DNA from: Parasphingorhabdus cellanae
GTDB taxonomy: Bacteria; Pseudomonadota; Alphaproteobacteria; Sphingomonadales; Sphingomonadaceae
DNA length: 64,000 nt
Direction: 5' to 3'
Assembly: GCF_017498565.1 (NCBI RefSeq)
Contig: NZ_CP071794.1
Coordinates: forward strand, 434,001 to 498,000
The translations under genes were made by a program, and so were the position numbers. Below are positions 45,575 through 55,327 of this stretch, piece by piece; the stretch's first letter is position 1, and the number at the start of each line of letters is the position of its first letter. Below the pieces are notes generated by a model. It did no database searches, was not told the DNA's origin, and saw only the letters and a program-made list of their open reading frames with translations.

Positions 45575-46297
45575 GGTACTAAATGGTGTGAAGTTCGTCG
45601 ACTCATCATAGATATCAACGCCTTCCCGCCGTTTCAGCCAACCGATCACCATATAGGTCACCGGCGTTAACACCGCCTCCCACAACACTTTCAATAGCCA
45701 ATTGGTGACCATGACGGTCAAGACAGCGGATGTTTCCCACACGCCCCAAAAAGCCAGCGGATAGAAGATCATGCTGTCTACCCCCTGCCCCACAACCGTT
45801 GATCCGATGGTTCGCGACCACAACGCCTTGCCCTTGGTCCAGACCTTCATGCGTGCCATCACGTAGCTATTCACAAATTCGCCGGCCCAAAAAGCAATGA
45901 TGGAAGCTGCAACGATCCGCGGAACCTGACCGAAAACACTTTCATAAGCGGCCTGCCCTTCCCATCCGTCTGCGGGCGGCAAGGATACTACGACCCAGCT
46001 CATAAACGCCATGAACAGCATGGCACCAAAACCCGCCCAGATAACCCGGCGCGCGCGCGCATAGCCGTAGACTTCAGTCAAAATATCACCGATCACATAG
46101 CCGAGCGGGAAGAATAATATCCCGGCCCCGTAAACCCATTGTTCACCGCTGATCGTCACAAATGTTGGCTTGGCTGCACCGATGATGTTGGAGAGCAAAA
46201 GAATGGTAACAAAGGCCGCCATCACGAAATCAAAATATCGGAAATTATGCCCCGCCTGACTGGCGGCACTGCTGCGCTTTATGGGATCGGTGCTCAT
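45566..46297 (-). CDS. queuosine precursor transporter (YhhQ/VUT family)
   Basis: A 243-residue inner-membrane protein with about six transmembrane helices and the family motifs FPLGYVIGDILTEVYGY and FWAGEFVNSYVMARMKVWTKG. It imports queuine or preQ precursors for tRNA modification. The ATG at 46297 is used because the upstream frame only adds a TTG at 46315. Queuosine-biosynthesis genes are not in the window. It is convergent with the four-helix protein and downstream of the PAS gene on the same strand. Confidence 0.9.
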   Translation of the reverse strand: MSTDPIKRSSAASQAGHNFRYFDFVMAAFVTILLLSNIIGAAKPTFVTISGEQWVYGAGILFFPLGYVIGDILTEVYGYARARRVIWAGFGAMLFMAFMSWVVVSLPPADGWEGQAAYESVFGQVPRIVAASIIAFWAGEFVNSYVMARMKVWTKGKALWSRTIGSTVVGQGVDSMIFYPLAFWGVWETSAVLTVMVTNWLLKVLWEAVLTPVTYMVIGWLKRREGVDIYDESTNFTPFSTST

Positions 46298-46419
46298 CGC
46301 CTGATGATTAGCCAATCTCCCCCAAGTTTCAATAATATAACTGTTAGCTCTGAACGATGATGAAATTCATGGACCAAAGCCGCATAAAACTGCTCCATCG
46401 GGAAAGATTGTTAGCGTGG

Positions 46420-47580
46420 CTAAGAAAACGTGCCGTACCAGAACCGCTTGTTGACGCCTGATTCCGTCCTGTCCATAGGAATTCCAAGGGCTCTGCGGGT
46501 TACCGTCTTTTGGGCGAGTTCATCCCTCAATTCAATGTCGATATCCAGGATTTGCCCAGACTCGACACAAAATTGCCAATGATCAAAAAACTTTGCTTTG
46601 GCCTCCGGCGCGATTACATCATTGAAATCCAATTTCAAAGCAGAGACAAACCCGGCATGATCATGCCACGCCTGGTTGACTTCAATCAGGTCACCATTTT
46701 CATCAGAAACCCAGGTTACAATAGGGATTGTATCAATACGATTTCGCGTATGAGCGAGCGCTTCCTCATATTTCTCCTGCAATGATACGGTTGCAGTCAT
46801 ATCAACACTTAGTGCAGCAATCCCAACGCTACCGTCGGGCAAGGGTAGTGGTACTTTCGTTGATCGGAAATGACGGGTTTCGGCACCGGCCAATGTCCAC
46901 TGTTCTAATACAGTATGAGGCTCCCCCGATGTTTTAACCAGTGCATCATTTTCCTCGATCGCTTTGCCTTCTTGGTCTTCAACAGCCAAATCCTCCGCGG
47001 TTTTCCCCAGAACAGCGCGCGGTTTTTGGCTAATCGTCTGGTTGACGGCTTCATTGGAATAGATAAATGCCCCGTTGGCATCTTTCGCATAGACGATGAG
47101 ATTCGATGCTTTTGCGAGAGCTTCCAATATTTTTTCCGCCTGCGTTTGAACGCTGATATGCGCAATCAGATCTTCTACATCGGTGCAGGACCCTATCCAG
47201 CGGACAATATTGTCATTGCCATCTGTGACCGGCGCGCCCCTTACGATATGCCAGCGATATTCTCCGTCAAATCTCCGAAACCGATATTTGGTGTCATATT
47301 CCGCACCCTTGGTCCAGCTTTCCAGCCAGGTAGCCGCAGCTCTCTCGCGGTCATCAGGGTGAATTGCCTTTAACCAACCGTCGCCCAATATTTCGTCTGC
47401 GTCCATCCCAGTATATCGCGGAAATTGAGCATTGCTGTAGATATTGGCACCATTGGCATCGCTCACAAAGACAAGAGCAGGAATGGATTCCGCAAGCGTC
47501 CGGAATTCCATACCGCCATACCACGGATGTTGCTTGCTTTGGGCTTGTTGCGCCTGCCCGTCATTATCGTTATTTTCCAT
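46420..47580 (-). CDS. triple-PAS sensory protein without output domain
   Basis: A 386-residue cytoplasmic protein made of three PAS/PAC units (about 28-135, 150-262, 280-386). The first has the MDADEILGDGWLKAIHPDDR and YRFRRFDGEYRWH signatures. No histidine kinase, GGDEF, EAL, HTH or methyl-accepting domain follows the last PAS, which runs to the stop codon. A signal must therefore pass through a separate protein. It is divergent from a MarR-like regulator, but no link is shown. Confidence 0.85.
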   Translation of the reverse strand: MENNDNDGQAQQAQSKQHPWYGGMEFRTLAESIPALVFVSDANGANIYSNAQFPRYTGMDADEILGDGWLKAIHPDDRERAAATWLESWTKGAEYDTKYRFRRFDGEYRWHIVRGAPVTDGNDNIVRWIGSCTDVEDLIAHISVQTQAEKILEALAKASNLIVYAKDANGAFIYSNEAVNQTISQKPRAVLGKTAEDLAVEDQEGKAIEENDALVKTSGEPHTVLEQWTLAGAETRHFRSTKVPLPLPDGSVGIAALSVDMTATVSLQEKYEEALAHTRNRIDTIPIVTWVSDENGDLIEVNQAWHDHAGFVSALKLDFNDVIAPEAKAKFFDHWQFCVESGQILDIDIELRDELAQKTVTRRALGIPMDRTESGVNKRFWYGTFS

Positions 47581-47807
47581 ACGGCAACCACTCCAAGCTT
47601 TTATAGGCGGCTATTTATCGGGATTGCCAAAAGCGCCGGAAATCCATCTTTACATCATTGCGATATATCACGAATATCGGACTAGCCGCTATTTTTCTTT
47701 TCCGCCAGTTTGGATGACTAAATTTTACTATTCATTGCGCCGGTTTAACATATATCAGTGAACCTGTAATTTATCAGAAGTAAAGGTCCTAAAAAAGGAT
47801 AATCTTG

Positions 47808-48212
47808 ATGGCTAGTGATGAAAAAACCGATTTAAACCTGATAGAGAATCCTGATGCAATCACGATTATTGAATTGGCAAAACTGGTCCAAGATGAACTA
47901 AAATTACGAAAACGATTTTTTAGTGATCTTGTATCGGACGGACATAGCTGGGATGTTCTCCTGACATTGCTCGCTGCAAAGAATGAAAAAAAAGACTCAT
48001 CCTTGACGGCCATTTCTACGCTGGGAGGCATAAAGGCCACTACTGGCCTGCGTTGGATTGACGTCTTGCGTCGTGAGGGGCTGGTAATCATAGCCAATGA
48101 CGTAGATGATGGACGCAAGCAGTTCGTGTTTTTGACCGAACGAGGCCAATCGGGAATGGAATCTTATCTTGGTGCCGTTGCCGAATTGCGTCAGCTCAAA
48201 ATGGTAGGGTGA
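47808..48212 (+). CDS. MarR-like winged-helix regulator
   Basis: A 134-residue protein with an N-terminal helix pair, a winged-helix core (LTAISTLGGIKATTGLRWIDVLRREGLVII) and the wing DDGRKQFVFLTERGQ, the layout of MarR-type regulators. It lacks the long C-terminal helix of full MarR. A ribosome site AAAGGAT precedes the ATG. Its targets are unknown; the divergent triple-PAS gene is a natural candidate. An A-rich start (lysine/glutamate-rich) makes codon use look less GC-rich than the neighbours. Confidence 0.8.
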   Translation: MASDEKTDLNLIENPDAITIIELAKLVQDELKLRKRFFSDLVSDGHSWDVLLTLLAAKNEKKDSSLTAISTLGGIKATTGLRWIDVLRREGLVIIANDVDDGRKQFVFLTERGQSGMESYLGAVAELRQLKMVG

Positions 48213-48250
48213 ATCCGCTCTGCTTGCCCCCTTAAAATATCATCATATAG

Positions 48251-48279
48251 TTGACATAGCCGCCGATCCTGTCTACGCG
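48251..48279 (+). promoter_or_regulatory. candidate tRNA-Arg promoter
   Basis: A perfect TTGACA at 48251-48256 with a 17-base spacer to TACGCG at 48274-48279, about 45 bases upstream of the tRNA-Arg gene. The -10 hexamer is a poor match. Confidence 0.35.
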
Positions 48280-48323
48280 CTATGCCGCAGAAAACTGCGA
48301 ATAAGGTGGTTTTTCCAAGGCGC

Positions 48324-48400
48324 GCGCCCGTAGCTCAGCTGGATAGAGCGCGAGACTTCTAATCTTGAGGCCACAGGTTCGACTCCTGTCGGGCGCGCCA
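48324..48400 (+). tRNA. tRNA-Arg (TCT)
   Basis: 77-nt cloverleaf with encoded CCA. Acceptor GCGCCCG pairs with CGGGCGC, D-arm GCTC/GAGC, anticodon stem CGAGA/TCTTG with loop CTTCTAA (anticodon TCT), T-arm ACAGG TTCGACT CCTGT. Convergent with the NUDIX gene, 25 bases away. Confidence 0.95.
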
Positions 48401-48425
48401 ATCCTTTCACAGCTCTAATGAAATG

Positions 48426-49241
48426 CTATTTTTTGAACCCGCGCTGCACGGCGTCCATGGGTTCGGATGTGATGGGATAACCAATGTCTTCCGGTATACA
48501 TAGATGGACTCCATCATCGCGTTTTTCGATCGTTGGGGAAACCATTGTAACCGGATGTCGGTTGCTGTGCTCAGCCGCTTCCGCAAAGGAACCGAATTGG
48601 GCTAGCCTTTCCAGATTGCGCTTGGTCGGAAAGATGATTTTCACATCCCCCGCATCCGCTTTTTCAAGCACAGCCTGCGCGCTGCTCCAAAACAGATTGT
48701 AATTTTCCGTTTCATCGACAGTGGCTTCCGCTGCGTGATCGTCATGATTGATCATATAAAAGCGCGTATCGAAAACCCGCTTCTCTGCAAAAGGAGGACA
48801 CCATCGGGTAAAGGGTACCAGCTTATCGAGACTCAGCTGCCAGTCAAACTGGCTGCAAATCTCTGACAATATCGTGCCTTCATGCAGCGCCGCTCGTGCT
48901 TCTATCACACGAGGTGCGGCCAGGTCGCCTTCCACCGCTACCGCGATACCGGTTTCTTCGATTGATTCCCGGATCGCAGCGATACGCGCTCCATATTCGC
49001 CAAGATCATCATGGCCGAGCGTCTTGGCAAAATCATAATCCGCATCATCCACACGGCCGCCAGGAAAAACCGCCGCGCCCGCTGCAAAAGCCATTTTGGC
49101 TGATCGCTCCACCATCAACAGATCCGGTGCGGTGCTGCCGGGCTGATCACGAAATATTACCAGTGTCGCTGCAGGAATGGGCTTTGGCATCGGTTTTCCG
49201 GTCAGGGCATCGATGCTGTTCGGCTTAGTATTATCTGTCAT
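48426..49241 (-). CDS. NUDIX hydrolase
   Basis: A 271-residue NUDIX protein with box residues FPGGRVDDAD and, after a spacer, RESIEETGIAV. The spacing between the glycine part and the REXXEE part is longer than in the standard box, as in the NUDT19/coenzyme A-type group. The ATG at 49241 is used; the frame extends to 49340 without support. Substrate unknown, possibly CoA esters. It is divergent from the DUF4126 gene. Confidence 0.85.
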   Translation of the reverse strand: MTDNTKPNSIDALTGKPMPKPIPAATLVIFRDQPGSTAPDLLMVERSAKMAFAAGAAVFPGGRVDDADYDFAKTLGHDDLGEYGARIAAIRESIEETGIAVAVEGDLAAPRVIEARAALHEGTILSEICSQFDWQLSLDKLVPFTRWCPPFAEKRVFDTRFYMINHDDHAAEATVDETENYNLFWSSAQAVLEKADAGDVKIIFPTKRNLERLAQFGSFAEAAEHSNRHPVTMVSPTIEKRDDGVHLCIPEDIGYPITSEPMDAVQRGFKK

Positions 49242-49345
49242 CGCTTCATATGACCAGTATGGTTCAGCAATGTAAAGCCATTGCGCGAAGCATGTTCGCC
49301 ATGCTCTGATTTGCCAAGCCGAACGGTTCGTGGCAATCATGGCAT

Positions 49346-49933
49346 ATGGGGATTGTGGAAATCTTGGGACTGGCTGGTAGCGTCAGCCTTTTGTCAGGCT
49401 GGCGGCTCTATCTCACCGTCTTCGTGACCGGTCTCGCCATGCGGCTGCAATGGATCAGCCTGCCAGAAAATCTGCAGATGCTCGATGCCTTGGCCAATCC
49501 GTGGGTGCTCGGCATCAGTGCACTGGGCGCTCTTGCAGAGTTTTTTGCTGACAAGATATTATGGCTGGATAGCGTCTGGGATACGATCCACACCGTCATC
49601 CGTCCCTTGGGCGGTGCGCTGCTCGCGCTTGCCGTCGTTGATTCCGGCGATCCGGCTTGGCAAGTCATCATCTTTCTGCTCGGCGGCGGAGCGGCCCTGA
49701 TGAGCCATGGCGCGAAGGCAGGCGCTCGCGCGATTGTGAACACCAGTCCGGAACCGGTCAGCAACGCAGTCGTCTCGACCGGCGAAGATATCGCGACCGG
49801 CGGATTGCTGATCCTGGCTTTTGCCAATCCTGTTGCCGCCCTGATCATCGCATCCGTGCTGCTGATCCTGTGCCTGTTTCTGGTTTACAAGGGCTATCGG
49901 CTATGGCGAAAAATTGTGTCGAGCGGCAATTGA
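49346..49933 (+). CDS. DUF4126 family membrane protein
   Basis: A 195-residue inner-membrane protein with GWRLYLTVFVTGL near the start and about four hydrophobic stretches, matching the DUF4126 family of unknown function. It contains FFADKILWLDSVWD, a family hallmark. Its end lies three bases from the end of the convergent fliS, so the flagellar operon stops right here without a visible terminator. Confidence 0.85.
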   Translation: MGIVEILGLAGSVSLLSGWRLYLTVFVTGLAMRLQWISLPENLQMLDALANPWVLGISALGALAEFFADKILWLDSVWDTIHTVIRPLGGALLALAVVDSGDPAWQVIIFLLGGGAALMSHGAKAGARAIVNTSPEPVSNAVVSTGEDIATGGLLILAFANPVAALIIASVLLILCLFLVYKGYRLWRKIVSSGN

Positions 49934-49936
49934 CCA

Positions 49937-50311
49937 TTAGGCAATCTGCCTCCAGGCAGAATATATCTCGGATATAAATTTATACGCCGTCCGGTTGTTT
50001 CTGAGATTAGCGTCCGGATCATCGGCTGCGATCAACGCTCGCACCTGTGCATAGGTGTTTCTTAGATTCTCCGCTAATTCGCCACCGTTTTCCATATCCA
50101 GACTAACGATCAGGGAATCCACAATCGACAGCGCCATTACCTGCTGATCGACGATTTCCTTTGTCTTGCCGCGCTCGTGAATAATCGAGATTTCGTCAAG
50201 CAGGTTTAGCAGTTCTTCAAACAGGATCGTGATCAATTCATGCGCGTTGGCATTCAGGACCCGTGTGTCTTTTCCAGCAACCGCATAGCCAGATTGTGCC
50301 GAATGCATCAT
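49937..50311 (-). CDS. fliS: flagellar export chaperone FliS
   Basis: About 124 residues, all-helical, with the FliS motif ANAHELITILFEELLNLLDEI. FliS binds the flagellin C-terminus and keeps it unfolded for export. The ATG at 50311 has AGAGG eight bases upstream; an upstream TTG at 50332 is unlikely. It is the last gene of the flagellar operon, after fliD. No flagellin gene is in the window. Confidence 0.9.
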   Translation of the reverse strand: MMHSAQSGYAVAGKDTRVLNANAHELITILFEELLNLLDEISIIHERGKTKEIVDQQVMALSIVDSLIVSLDMENGGELAENLRNTYAQVRALIAADDPDANLRNNRTAYKFISEIYSAWRQIA

Positions 50312-50340
50312 ATTGATAACCTCTACCCCCAATTAGAAGA

Positions 50341-51714
50341 CTAATCGTTATCGCCGTTCCAGACGGCAATTTGCTGGGTCAGATAACTTTGGGTTGCTTG
50401 CAACACAGCTAGCTGACGATCCATATTGGCAAAGGTCCGCCGCAACTGCGTTTCATATTGGGCGCTATCTTCATCCAGTTTGTTACGTGCTTCGAGCAGG
50501 TTTTCCTTGATTTGCTCCAGGCGATTCTGAGAAGCTTCCAGCGCGCCATCATCGCCTTGCAGCCGGTCTCTTATCGACTGTAGCACCCCGGCTATCCCCG
50601 GATTGTTGCTGTCGGCAGTCAACGGATCAAGCATATTAGATACAGCTTCTGGATTAGCGGCGAGCACTTTATCAAGCCGGTCTTTATCGATCGACAGGGT
50701 TCCATCCCGGTTGGTTTTAACCCCGATGTCTGACAGCGCACGATAGGGACCGTTATCGACAAGGGCGGTAGCACCAATCTGGCTTAGAGCGCGCACCATT
50801 TCCCGAACGCCGCTATCCCCGGAAAGCGGACCGGCAGAGCCGTCTTCCCCGCCAGGTGCCGTTGCACCATTCAGTGCAGTCCGCAATTGGTTATAGGCAT
50901 CCACAAATTCGCCAACCAAGGCTGATATTGTCTTTGTCGGTTGATCACCGCTTATCGTAATTTGCGTGCCGGGTGCGGCGGCATTGAGGTTTATCGCCAC
51001 GCCAGCAATCGCATTTTCGATGCTGTTGCTACCAAAGCGCAAATCGATTCCATCAATTTTAACGAGGGCGTCTGCTGCGTCACTGATCAGGTTCATCCCG
51101 CCCCCGCCCGCAGGATAGTTATAGTCGGCAAAGTCTCCGGTCACTGTGAAATTATTACCAGCGCCCTCCTCCCCTTCTAGTACCAGCCTTGCGCCGCTTG
51201 CATCCGTCACGATGGAAGCAGACACGCCAGAGCCTGACTCGTTTATGGCTTTTGCAAGATCGTTCAGGCTGTCTGCGCCATTGACCAGTGTGACGTTGAA
51301 ATTACCGCTGCCAGTGTTGATCGTCATTGTTCCTGCACCGAGCGATACATTCCCGTCTGCTACGACCCCGGAGGCAAGCCGCCGCGACGAAGCCAGTTGT
51401 GTTATTTCAAGCGTCGCGGGAAGCCCTTGCGGACGCGCTCCGTCGATGAAATTGACAGTGGCAAGAGACGGATTGCTCGACACCAGATTGCCTGCAAAAG
51501 CGCGTCCATCGAGCAAGTCCGAAAGCGCTGTTGCAAAGGTATCAAGCGATGAGGACGCCGATGCCAAAGCCGAAATTTTCAAGCTATTCGCCTGCTCGCG
51601 GCTGCGCAGAACAGCCTCTTTGGGTTCACGGGAGGCAGCCAGTAGATCTGCGATTAATTGCCGGCTATTTACGCCGGTACCGGAGCCGATGAAATTGGAT
51701 ATTGAATCAAACAT
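50341..51714 (-). CDS. fliD: flagellar filament cap protein FliD
   Basis: A 457-residue filament cap (HAP2). It has an N-terminal coiled-coil part starting MFDSISNFIGSGTGV, the FliD_N domain (about 1-100) and the FliD_C region, ending in a coiled coil (SAQYETQLRRTFANMDRQLAVLQATQSYLTQQI). It sits at the filament tip and guides flagellin assembly. It lies between flhB and fliS. The central part (about 150-250) is variable and Gly-rich, as in other FliD proteins. Confidence 0.92.
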   Translation of the reverse strand: MFDSISNFIGSGTGVNSRQLIADLLAASREPKEAVLRSREQANSLKISALASASSSLDTFATALSDLLDGRAFAGNLVSSNPSLATVNFIDGARPQGLPATLEITQLASSRRLASGVVADGNVSLGAGTMTINTGSGNFNVTLVNGADSLNDLAKAINESGSGVSASIVTDASGARLVLEGEEGAGNNFTVTGDFADYNYPAGGGGMNLISDAADALVKIDGIDLRFGSNSIENAIAGVAINLNAAAPGTQITISGDQPTKTISALVGEFVDAYNQLRTALNGATAPGGEDGSAGPLSGDSGVREMVRALSQIGATALVDNGPYRALSDIGVKTNRDGTLSIDKDRLDKVLAANPEAVSNMLDPLTADSNNPGIAGVLQSIRDRLQGDDGALEASQNRLEQIKENLLEARNKLDEDSAQYETQLRRTFANMDRQLAVLQATQSYLTQQIAVWNGDND

Positions 51715-51750
51715 GATCCTCAAAACGGCTGTGGCCGGAATAGCTTTAGA

Positions 51751-52893
51751 TCAATTTTCAGTATTCCCGTCACTGTCGAAACGCAGCTCATCCGGCAGAT
51801 CAACATGCGGCCGCTCCAACCCATCTGAAATTTGTGCGTCAAGCCGAAACAGGAAGGCAAGCACCGTCGCCACAGCTACATAAAGACGTTCATCAATCAC
51901 ACCGCCGACCGGCGTCGTGAAATATACAGCTCGTGTTAGCATCGGAAATTGGAGCATTGGAACCCCGCGCTCTTCAGCCAATTCACGAATGGCTGTCGCC
52001 ATTTCCCCTCTGCCCTTTGCCAGCATGACCGGCACAGCATCGATTCCCGGGCGATAGCGTAGGACGACCGAAAAATGCACAGGGTTATTAAGCACCACAG
52101 TCGCTTCTTCGACCGCTTTGCGCGTGGATTGAGACAGGGTCGCCTGCTGCCGTTTGCGCTGCTCCCATTTCACCTCGGGCGCGCCTTCGATGTCTTTATG
52201 TTCGTCCTTGACCTCCTGCTTGGTCATCCGCAACCGCTTGCCGCGCTGAAACATTTGCGCGGGCAGATCGATGCCCGCGATAATGAAAAACCCGGCAGCC
52301 ATGACCATCATGATGATCACGAACAGATCGCCAAATTGTCCGACAGCACCGCGTGTGTCTTGCGCGCCCAAAGCAAACATATAGGGCAGATTGGCATAAA
52401 CCAGCCATAGGCCGATACATCCCAGCAATATGACTTTCGCAAGGGACTTACCCAGCTCAATCAGTCCGCGCGTGCCAAACATCCGCTTCAAACCATTAAG
52501 CGGATTAAGCTTGTCCCCTTTGGGCTTCATCGCGGACCAGCGGAACCCCAGCGAACCAAGCAATATGGGCGTTGCAATTGCCGCCAGCATCGTAAGACCG
52601 AAAAGTCCAAGAAAGGGCAGCAATATCTTACTGACATGTCGGTAGGTTTGCTCGCTCGGATTAAAATTCTCGATATCCGCTCGTTCGATGCTCAGACCGC
52701 TGCTCAGCATTTCGGCGATCGCGTCCATCAACGAACTGCCTAGTGCAGCAAAACCGAGCGCGGCGGCTATGACAACCATTGCGCCGCCCAACTCTTTCGA
52801 TTGCAGTACGTCGCCCTTCTTGGCGCTCTCCTGAAGTCGCTTTGGAGTTGGCGCTTCGGTTTTCTCTCCCCCGCCCGGCGGTCCCTCTGCCAT
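51751..52893 (-). CDS. flhB: flagellar export gate protein FlhB
   Basis: A 380-residue export-switch protein. It has four membrane helices (about 37-57, 95-115, 150-175, 190-210) and a cytosolic domain with the autocleavage site Asn270-Pro271-Val-His (usually NPTH), here NNPVHFSVVLRY. FlhB sets the change from rod/hook to filament export, together with FliK encoded upstream in the operon. Its start codon touches the FliR stop. The Thr-to-Val change next to the scissile Pro is tolerated in some families. Confidence 0.95.
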   Translation of the reverse strand: MAEGPPGGGEKTEAPTPKRLQESAKKGDVLQSKELGGAMVVIAAALGFAALGSSLMDAIAEMLSSGLSIERADIENFNPSEQTYRHVSKILLPFLGLFGLTMLAAIATPILLGSLGFRWSAMKPKGDKLNPLNGLKRMFGTRGLIELGKSLAKVILLGCIGLWLVYANLPYMFALGAQDTRGAVGQFGDLFVIIMMVMAAGFFIIAGIDLPAQMFQRGKRLRMTKQEVKDEHKDIEGAPEVKWEQRKRQQATLSQSTRKAVEEATVVLNNPVHFSVVLRYRPGIDAVPVMLAKGRGEMATAIRELAEERGVPMLQFPMLTRAVYFTTPVGGVIDERLYVAVATVLAFLFRLDAQISDGLERPHVDLPDELRFDSDGNTEN

Positions 52894-53675
52894 TAGCCAC
52901 CCCTTGCCAGGCTATCGCTGTATTCGAGAGACTGAACCAGCGTTTGCGTAATGCCATCCATCATCAATGGCGCTGCCATCGCAAGCATGACCAAGCCCAA
53001 TGTGAGCGTCGCGGGCAAGCCGACAGCAAAGAGGTTCATCGATGGTGCGGACCGTGCGAGTAACCCAAGAATGATCTGAACCAGCAGCAATGCTGACCCT
53101 ACCGGAAATGCAATGGCCAGACCTGCTACAAATAAAGAGCCACCGAAGTACGCGAGCCTGAGCGCGGCGTCCGCGGACAATAGACCGCTGCCTGGCGGCA
53201 AATGATCATAGCTGAGCACAATGGTCGATGCGAGGATCAGATGGCCGTCCATCGCTAGAAAGATCAAGGTGGCTATAATTGACAAAAACTGGCCAATGAC
53301 GGGTGTTGATTGACCGGTTTGCGGATCAGACATTGATGCAAAGCCCAAGCCCATGGCGTTGCTAATCGTCTCCCCAGCGACGAAAGCGGCGGCATATCCG
53401 ATCTGGATCGTAAAGCCGATGGCAAGTCCGATGATGATCTCTCCAGCAATCAACGCAAATCCTGAAAGACTTATCAGGCCATCGTTTGGTAGCTTGATAC
53501 CAGAGCCGCCCATGGCTGCGATTCCGACTGCCAGGGCGATGATCAAACGCAGTTGGACGGGTACTACTCTTGCACCTGTAACGGGCGCCGCAAAAAAGGC
53601 TGCGCCTGGTCTGATCATGGCAAAAAGCCACAACCAGAGCTGTTCTTCCAAGCCTGCAAATCCGGGAGCAATCAT
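52893..53675 (-). CDS. fliR: flagellar export gate protein FliR
   Basis: A 260-residue polytopic membrane protein of the export gate with about six hydrophobic helices and the FliR motif GFTIQIGYAAAFVAGE. It forms the FliPQR pore with its neighbours. It precedes flhB with a one-base overlap at the stop/start and follows fliQ by nine bases. Length is typical. Confidence 0.93.
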   Translation of the reverse strand: MIAPGFAGLEEQLWLWLFAMIRPGAAFFAAPVTGARVVPVQLRLIIALAVGIAAMGGSGIKLPNDGLISLSGFALIAGEIIIGLAIGFTIQIGYAAAFVAGETISNAMGLGFASMSDPQTGQSTPVIGQFLSIIATLIFLAMDGHLILASTIVLSYDHLPPGSGLLSADAALRLAYFGGSLFVAGLAIAFPVGSALLLVQIILGLLARSAPSMNLFAVGLPATLTLGLVMLAMAAPLMMDGITQTLVQSLEYSDSLARGG

Positions 53676-53684
53676 TGACGAATG

Positions 53685-53960
53685 TCAAACCAGCAGCGCC
53701 GGAATCCGGTCATAAACATCAACGGTAAAATCGACGATCAGGTACATGATCGATCCGCCGAAAATACCCAGCATGATCGCCACGATCAGCAATTTCGGCA
53801 CGAAGCTGAGCGTCGCTTCGTTGATCGACGTCGCGGCCTGAATCATCCCAAGCAATAAACCGCCAAGCAACGCTGGCACTAATATGGGTGCCGCTGCCAG
53901 TGCTGTTATCCAAAGCGTCTGCTGTGCCATACCAATAAAGAAATCACCGCTATCCGTCAT
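53685..53960 (-). CDS. fliQ: flagellar export gate protein FliQ
   Basis: A 91-residue protein with two membrane helices (about 18-40 and 52-78) and the segment GMIQAATSINEATLSFVPKL that marks FliQ. Part of the FliPQR export channel. It is in the expected order between fliP and fliR. Confidence 0.95.
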   Translation of the reverse strand: MTDSGDFFIGMAQQTLWITALAAAPILVPALLGGLLLGMIQAATSINEATLSFVPKLLIVAIMLGIFGGSIMYLIVDFTVDVYDRIPALLV

Positions 53961-53973
53961 CTGTTAAACCTCT

Positions 53974-54735
53974 CTAAATAGCGAATGAGCCGGCTAGCGT
54001 GCCCATGGTGAGCGCCCAGCCATCAACCAGCACGAACAGCAACAGCTTGAAAGGCATTGAAATAATGGTCGGCGACAACATCATCATCCCGAGCGCCATC
54101 AGCGTGGACGCCACCAAAAGGTCGATGATCAGGAATGGTAGAAAGATGAGAAACCCAATTTGGAAAGCGGTCTTCAGCTCACTGGTGACAAAAGCGGGCA
54201 GCAGGATTGAGAACGGAATATCCTCCGGTTTCGCGACCGGCGGCGTGTCGCCCAGTTCCATGAATAGTTTCAGGTCCGACTGCCGTGTCTGTTTGATCAT
54301 GAAACCGTGCAAGGCATCGCCGGAGCGGCTAATCGCTTCTTCGATCGGTATCTCGCCTTCGCCATAAGGAGAATAGGCATCGACGTTAATCGTATCGATA
54401 ACCGGACGCATCACGAAAAGAGACAGAAATAGCGCCAGTCCAACCAGAACTTGATTAGGCGGAGTTTGTTGCAATCCCAAAGCCTGCCGCAAGATGGACA
54501 GCACGATGATGATCCGGGTGAAGCTGCTCATCATCAGAACGATCGACGGCAAAACCGTCAACAGACTCATCAGCAGTAATATTTGTAGCGAGAGAGTCAG
54601 CGGCCGACCATCGCCGGAAATATCTTCCAGCGCACGCCCCAGTCCTCCCGATATGGCTTCTTGTGCCCAGGCCGGATCAGCAAAACCAAATAGAAATGCT
54701 GCAGCTAATACCACTTTCATTGCCAGTCGCATCAT
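53974..54735 (-). CDS. fliP: flagellar export gate protein FliP
   Basis: A 253-residue precursor with a cleavable signal (cut after AWA, about residue 24), a first membrane helix at [20 protein letters not shown], and conserved [11 protein letters not shown] and [20 protein letters not shown]. It builds the export pore with FliQ and FliR. Four bases of overlap with fliO mark translational coupling. Confidence 0.95.
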   Translation of the reverse strand: MMRLAMKVVLAAAFLFGFADPAWAQEAISGGLGRALEDISGDGRPLTLSLQILLLMSLLTVLPSIVLMMSSFTRIIIVLSILRQALGLQQTPPNQVLVGLALFLSLFVMRPVIDTINVDAYSPYGEGEIPIEEAISRSGDALHGFMIKQTRQSDLKLFMELGDTPPVAKPEDIPFSILLPAFVTSELKTAFQIGFLIFLPFLIIDLLVASTLMALGMMMLSPTIISMPFKLLLFVLVDGWALTMGTLAGSFAI

Positions 54736-54992
54736 GGCTTTTCGGCACCCGCAGCCAGCCGATCAATACGGGTGCGGTTGACTGATATCAGAAGCATCTG
54801 GCCGTCAAATTCTATCACCGCCAATTTCGCAAAACCGCCCATCGGAAGTGTCTCGAGGATTTTGACGCGCCTTTCTTTCTGCGCGTTCATCAAGGCGGGC
54901 TGATATTTGCAATAGAGCCACAAGGCGGCAAATATAAGCCCACCCATCACCGGCAATAACAGCAATAGCTTGATGATATAGGCGGTCATCAT
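54732..54992 (-). CDS. fliO: flagellar biosynthesis protein FliO
   Basis: An 86-residue inner-membrane protein with one N-terminal helix (about 5-27) and a short basic cytosolic part ([14 protein letters not shown]). FliO helps assemble FliP into the pore. It is short compared with enterobacterial FliO, as is usual in alphaproteobacteria. It sits between fliN and fliP with overlaps on both sides. Confidence 0.85.
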   Translation of the reverse strand: MMTAYIIKLLLLLPVMGGLIFAALWLYCKYQPALMNAQKERRVKILETLPMGGFAKLAVIEFDGQMLLISVNRTRIDRLAAGAEKP

Positions 54993-55327
54993 CAGCGTCG
55001 CTCCACGGCCGGAAAGCTCAAGCCTTCATTGGCCAGTTCGGCAATACGCACACCAAAGCGGCCATCTATGGTGACCACCTCACCCTTCGCGACCAATGTG
55101 CCATTGATCATGATATCGAGCAGGTCATCCGATTGCCGGTCCAGCTCCACCACTTCACCTTCCTGAAAGGCCATGATCTCGGCAAGCCGTTTGGATATCG
55201 AACCCACTTCTACGGAAAGGCGCACAGGAATATCGGCCAGCAAACGGAAGTTTTCATTCTCAGCCCATGGCTGCTTTTCTGTGTCGTCAGCCTTTTTTAC
55301 CGGCTGTGTTTCTTTCGCACCACTCAT
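54992..55327 (-). CDS. fliN: flagellar motor switch protein FliN
   Basis: A 111-residue C-ring protein with a variable N-terminal part and the SpoA/CheC-like domain: PVRLSVEVGSISKRLAEIMAF, LDRQSDDLLDIMINGT and GEVVTIDGRFGVRI. It forms the bottom of the switch with FliM, encoded just upstream (ATGA overlap). Typical length. Confidence 0.95.
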   Translation of the reverse strand: MSGAKETQPVKKADDTEKQPWAENENFRLLADIPVRLSVEVGSISKRLAEIMAFQEGEVVELDRQSDDLLDIMINGTLVAKGEVVTIDGRFGVRIAELANEGLSFPAVERR

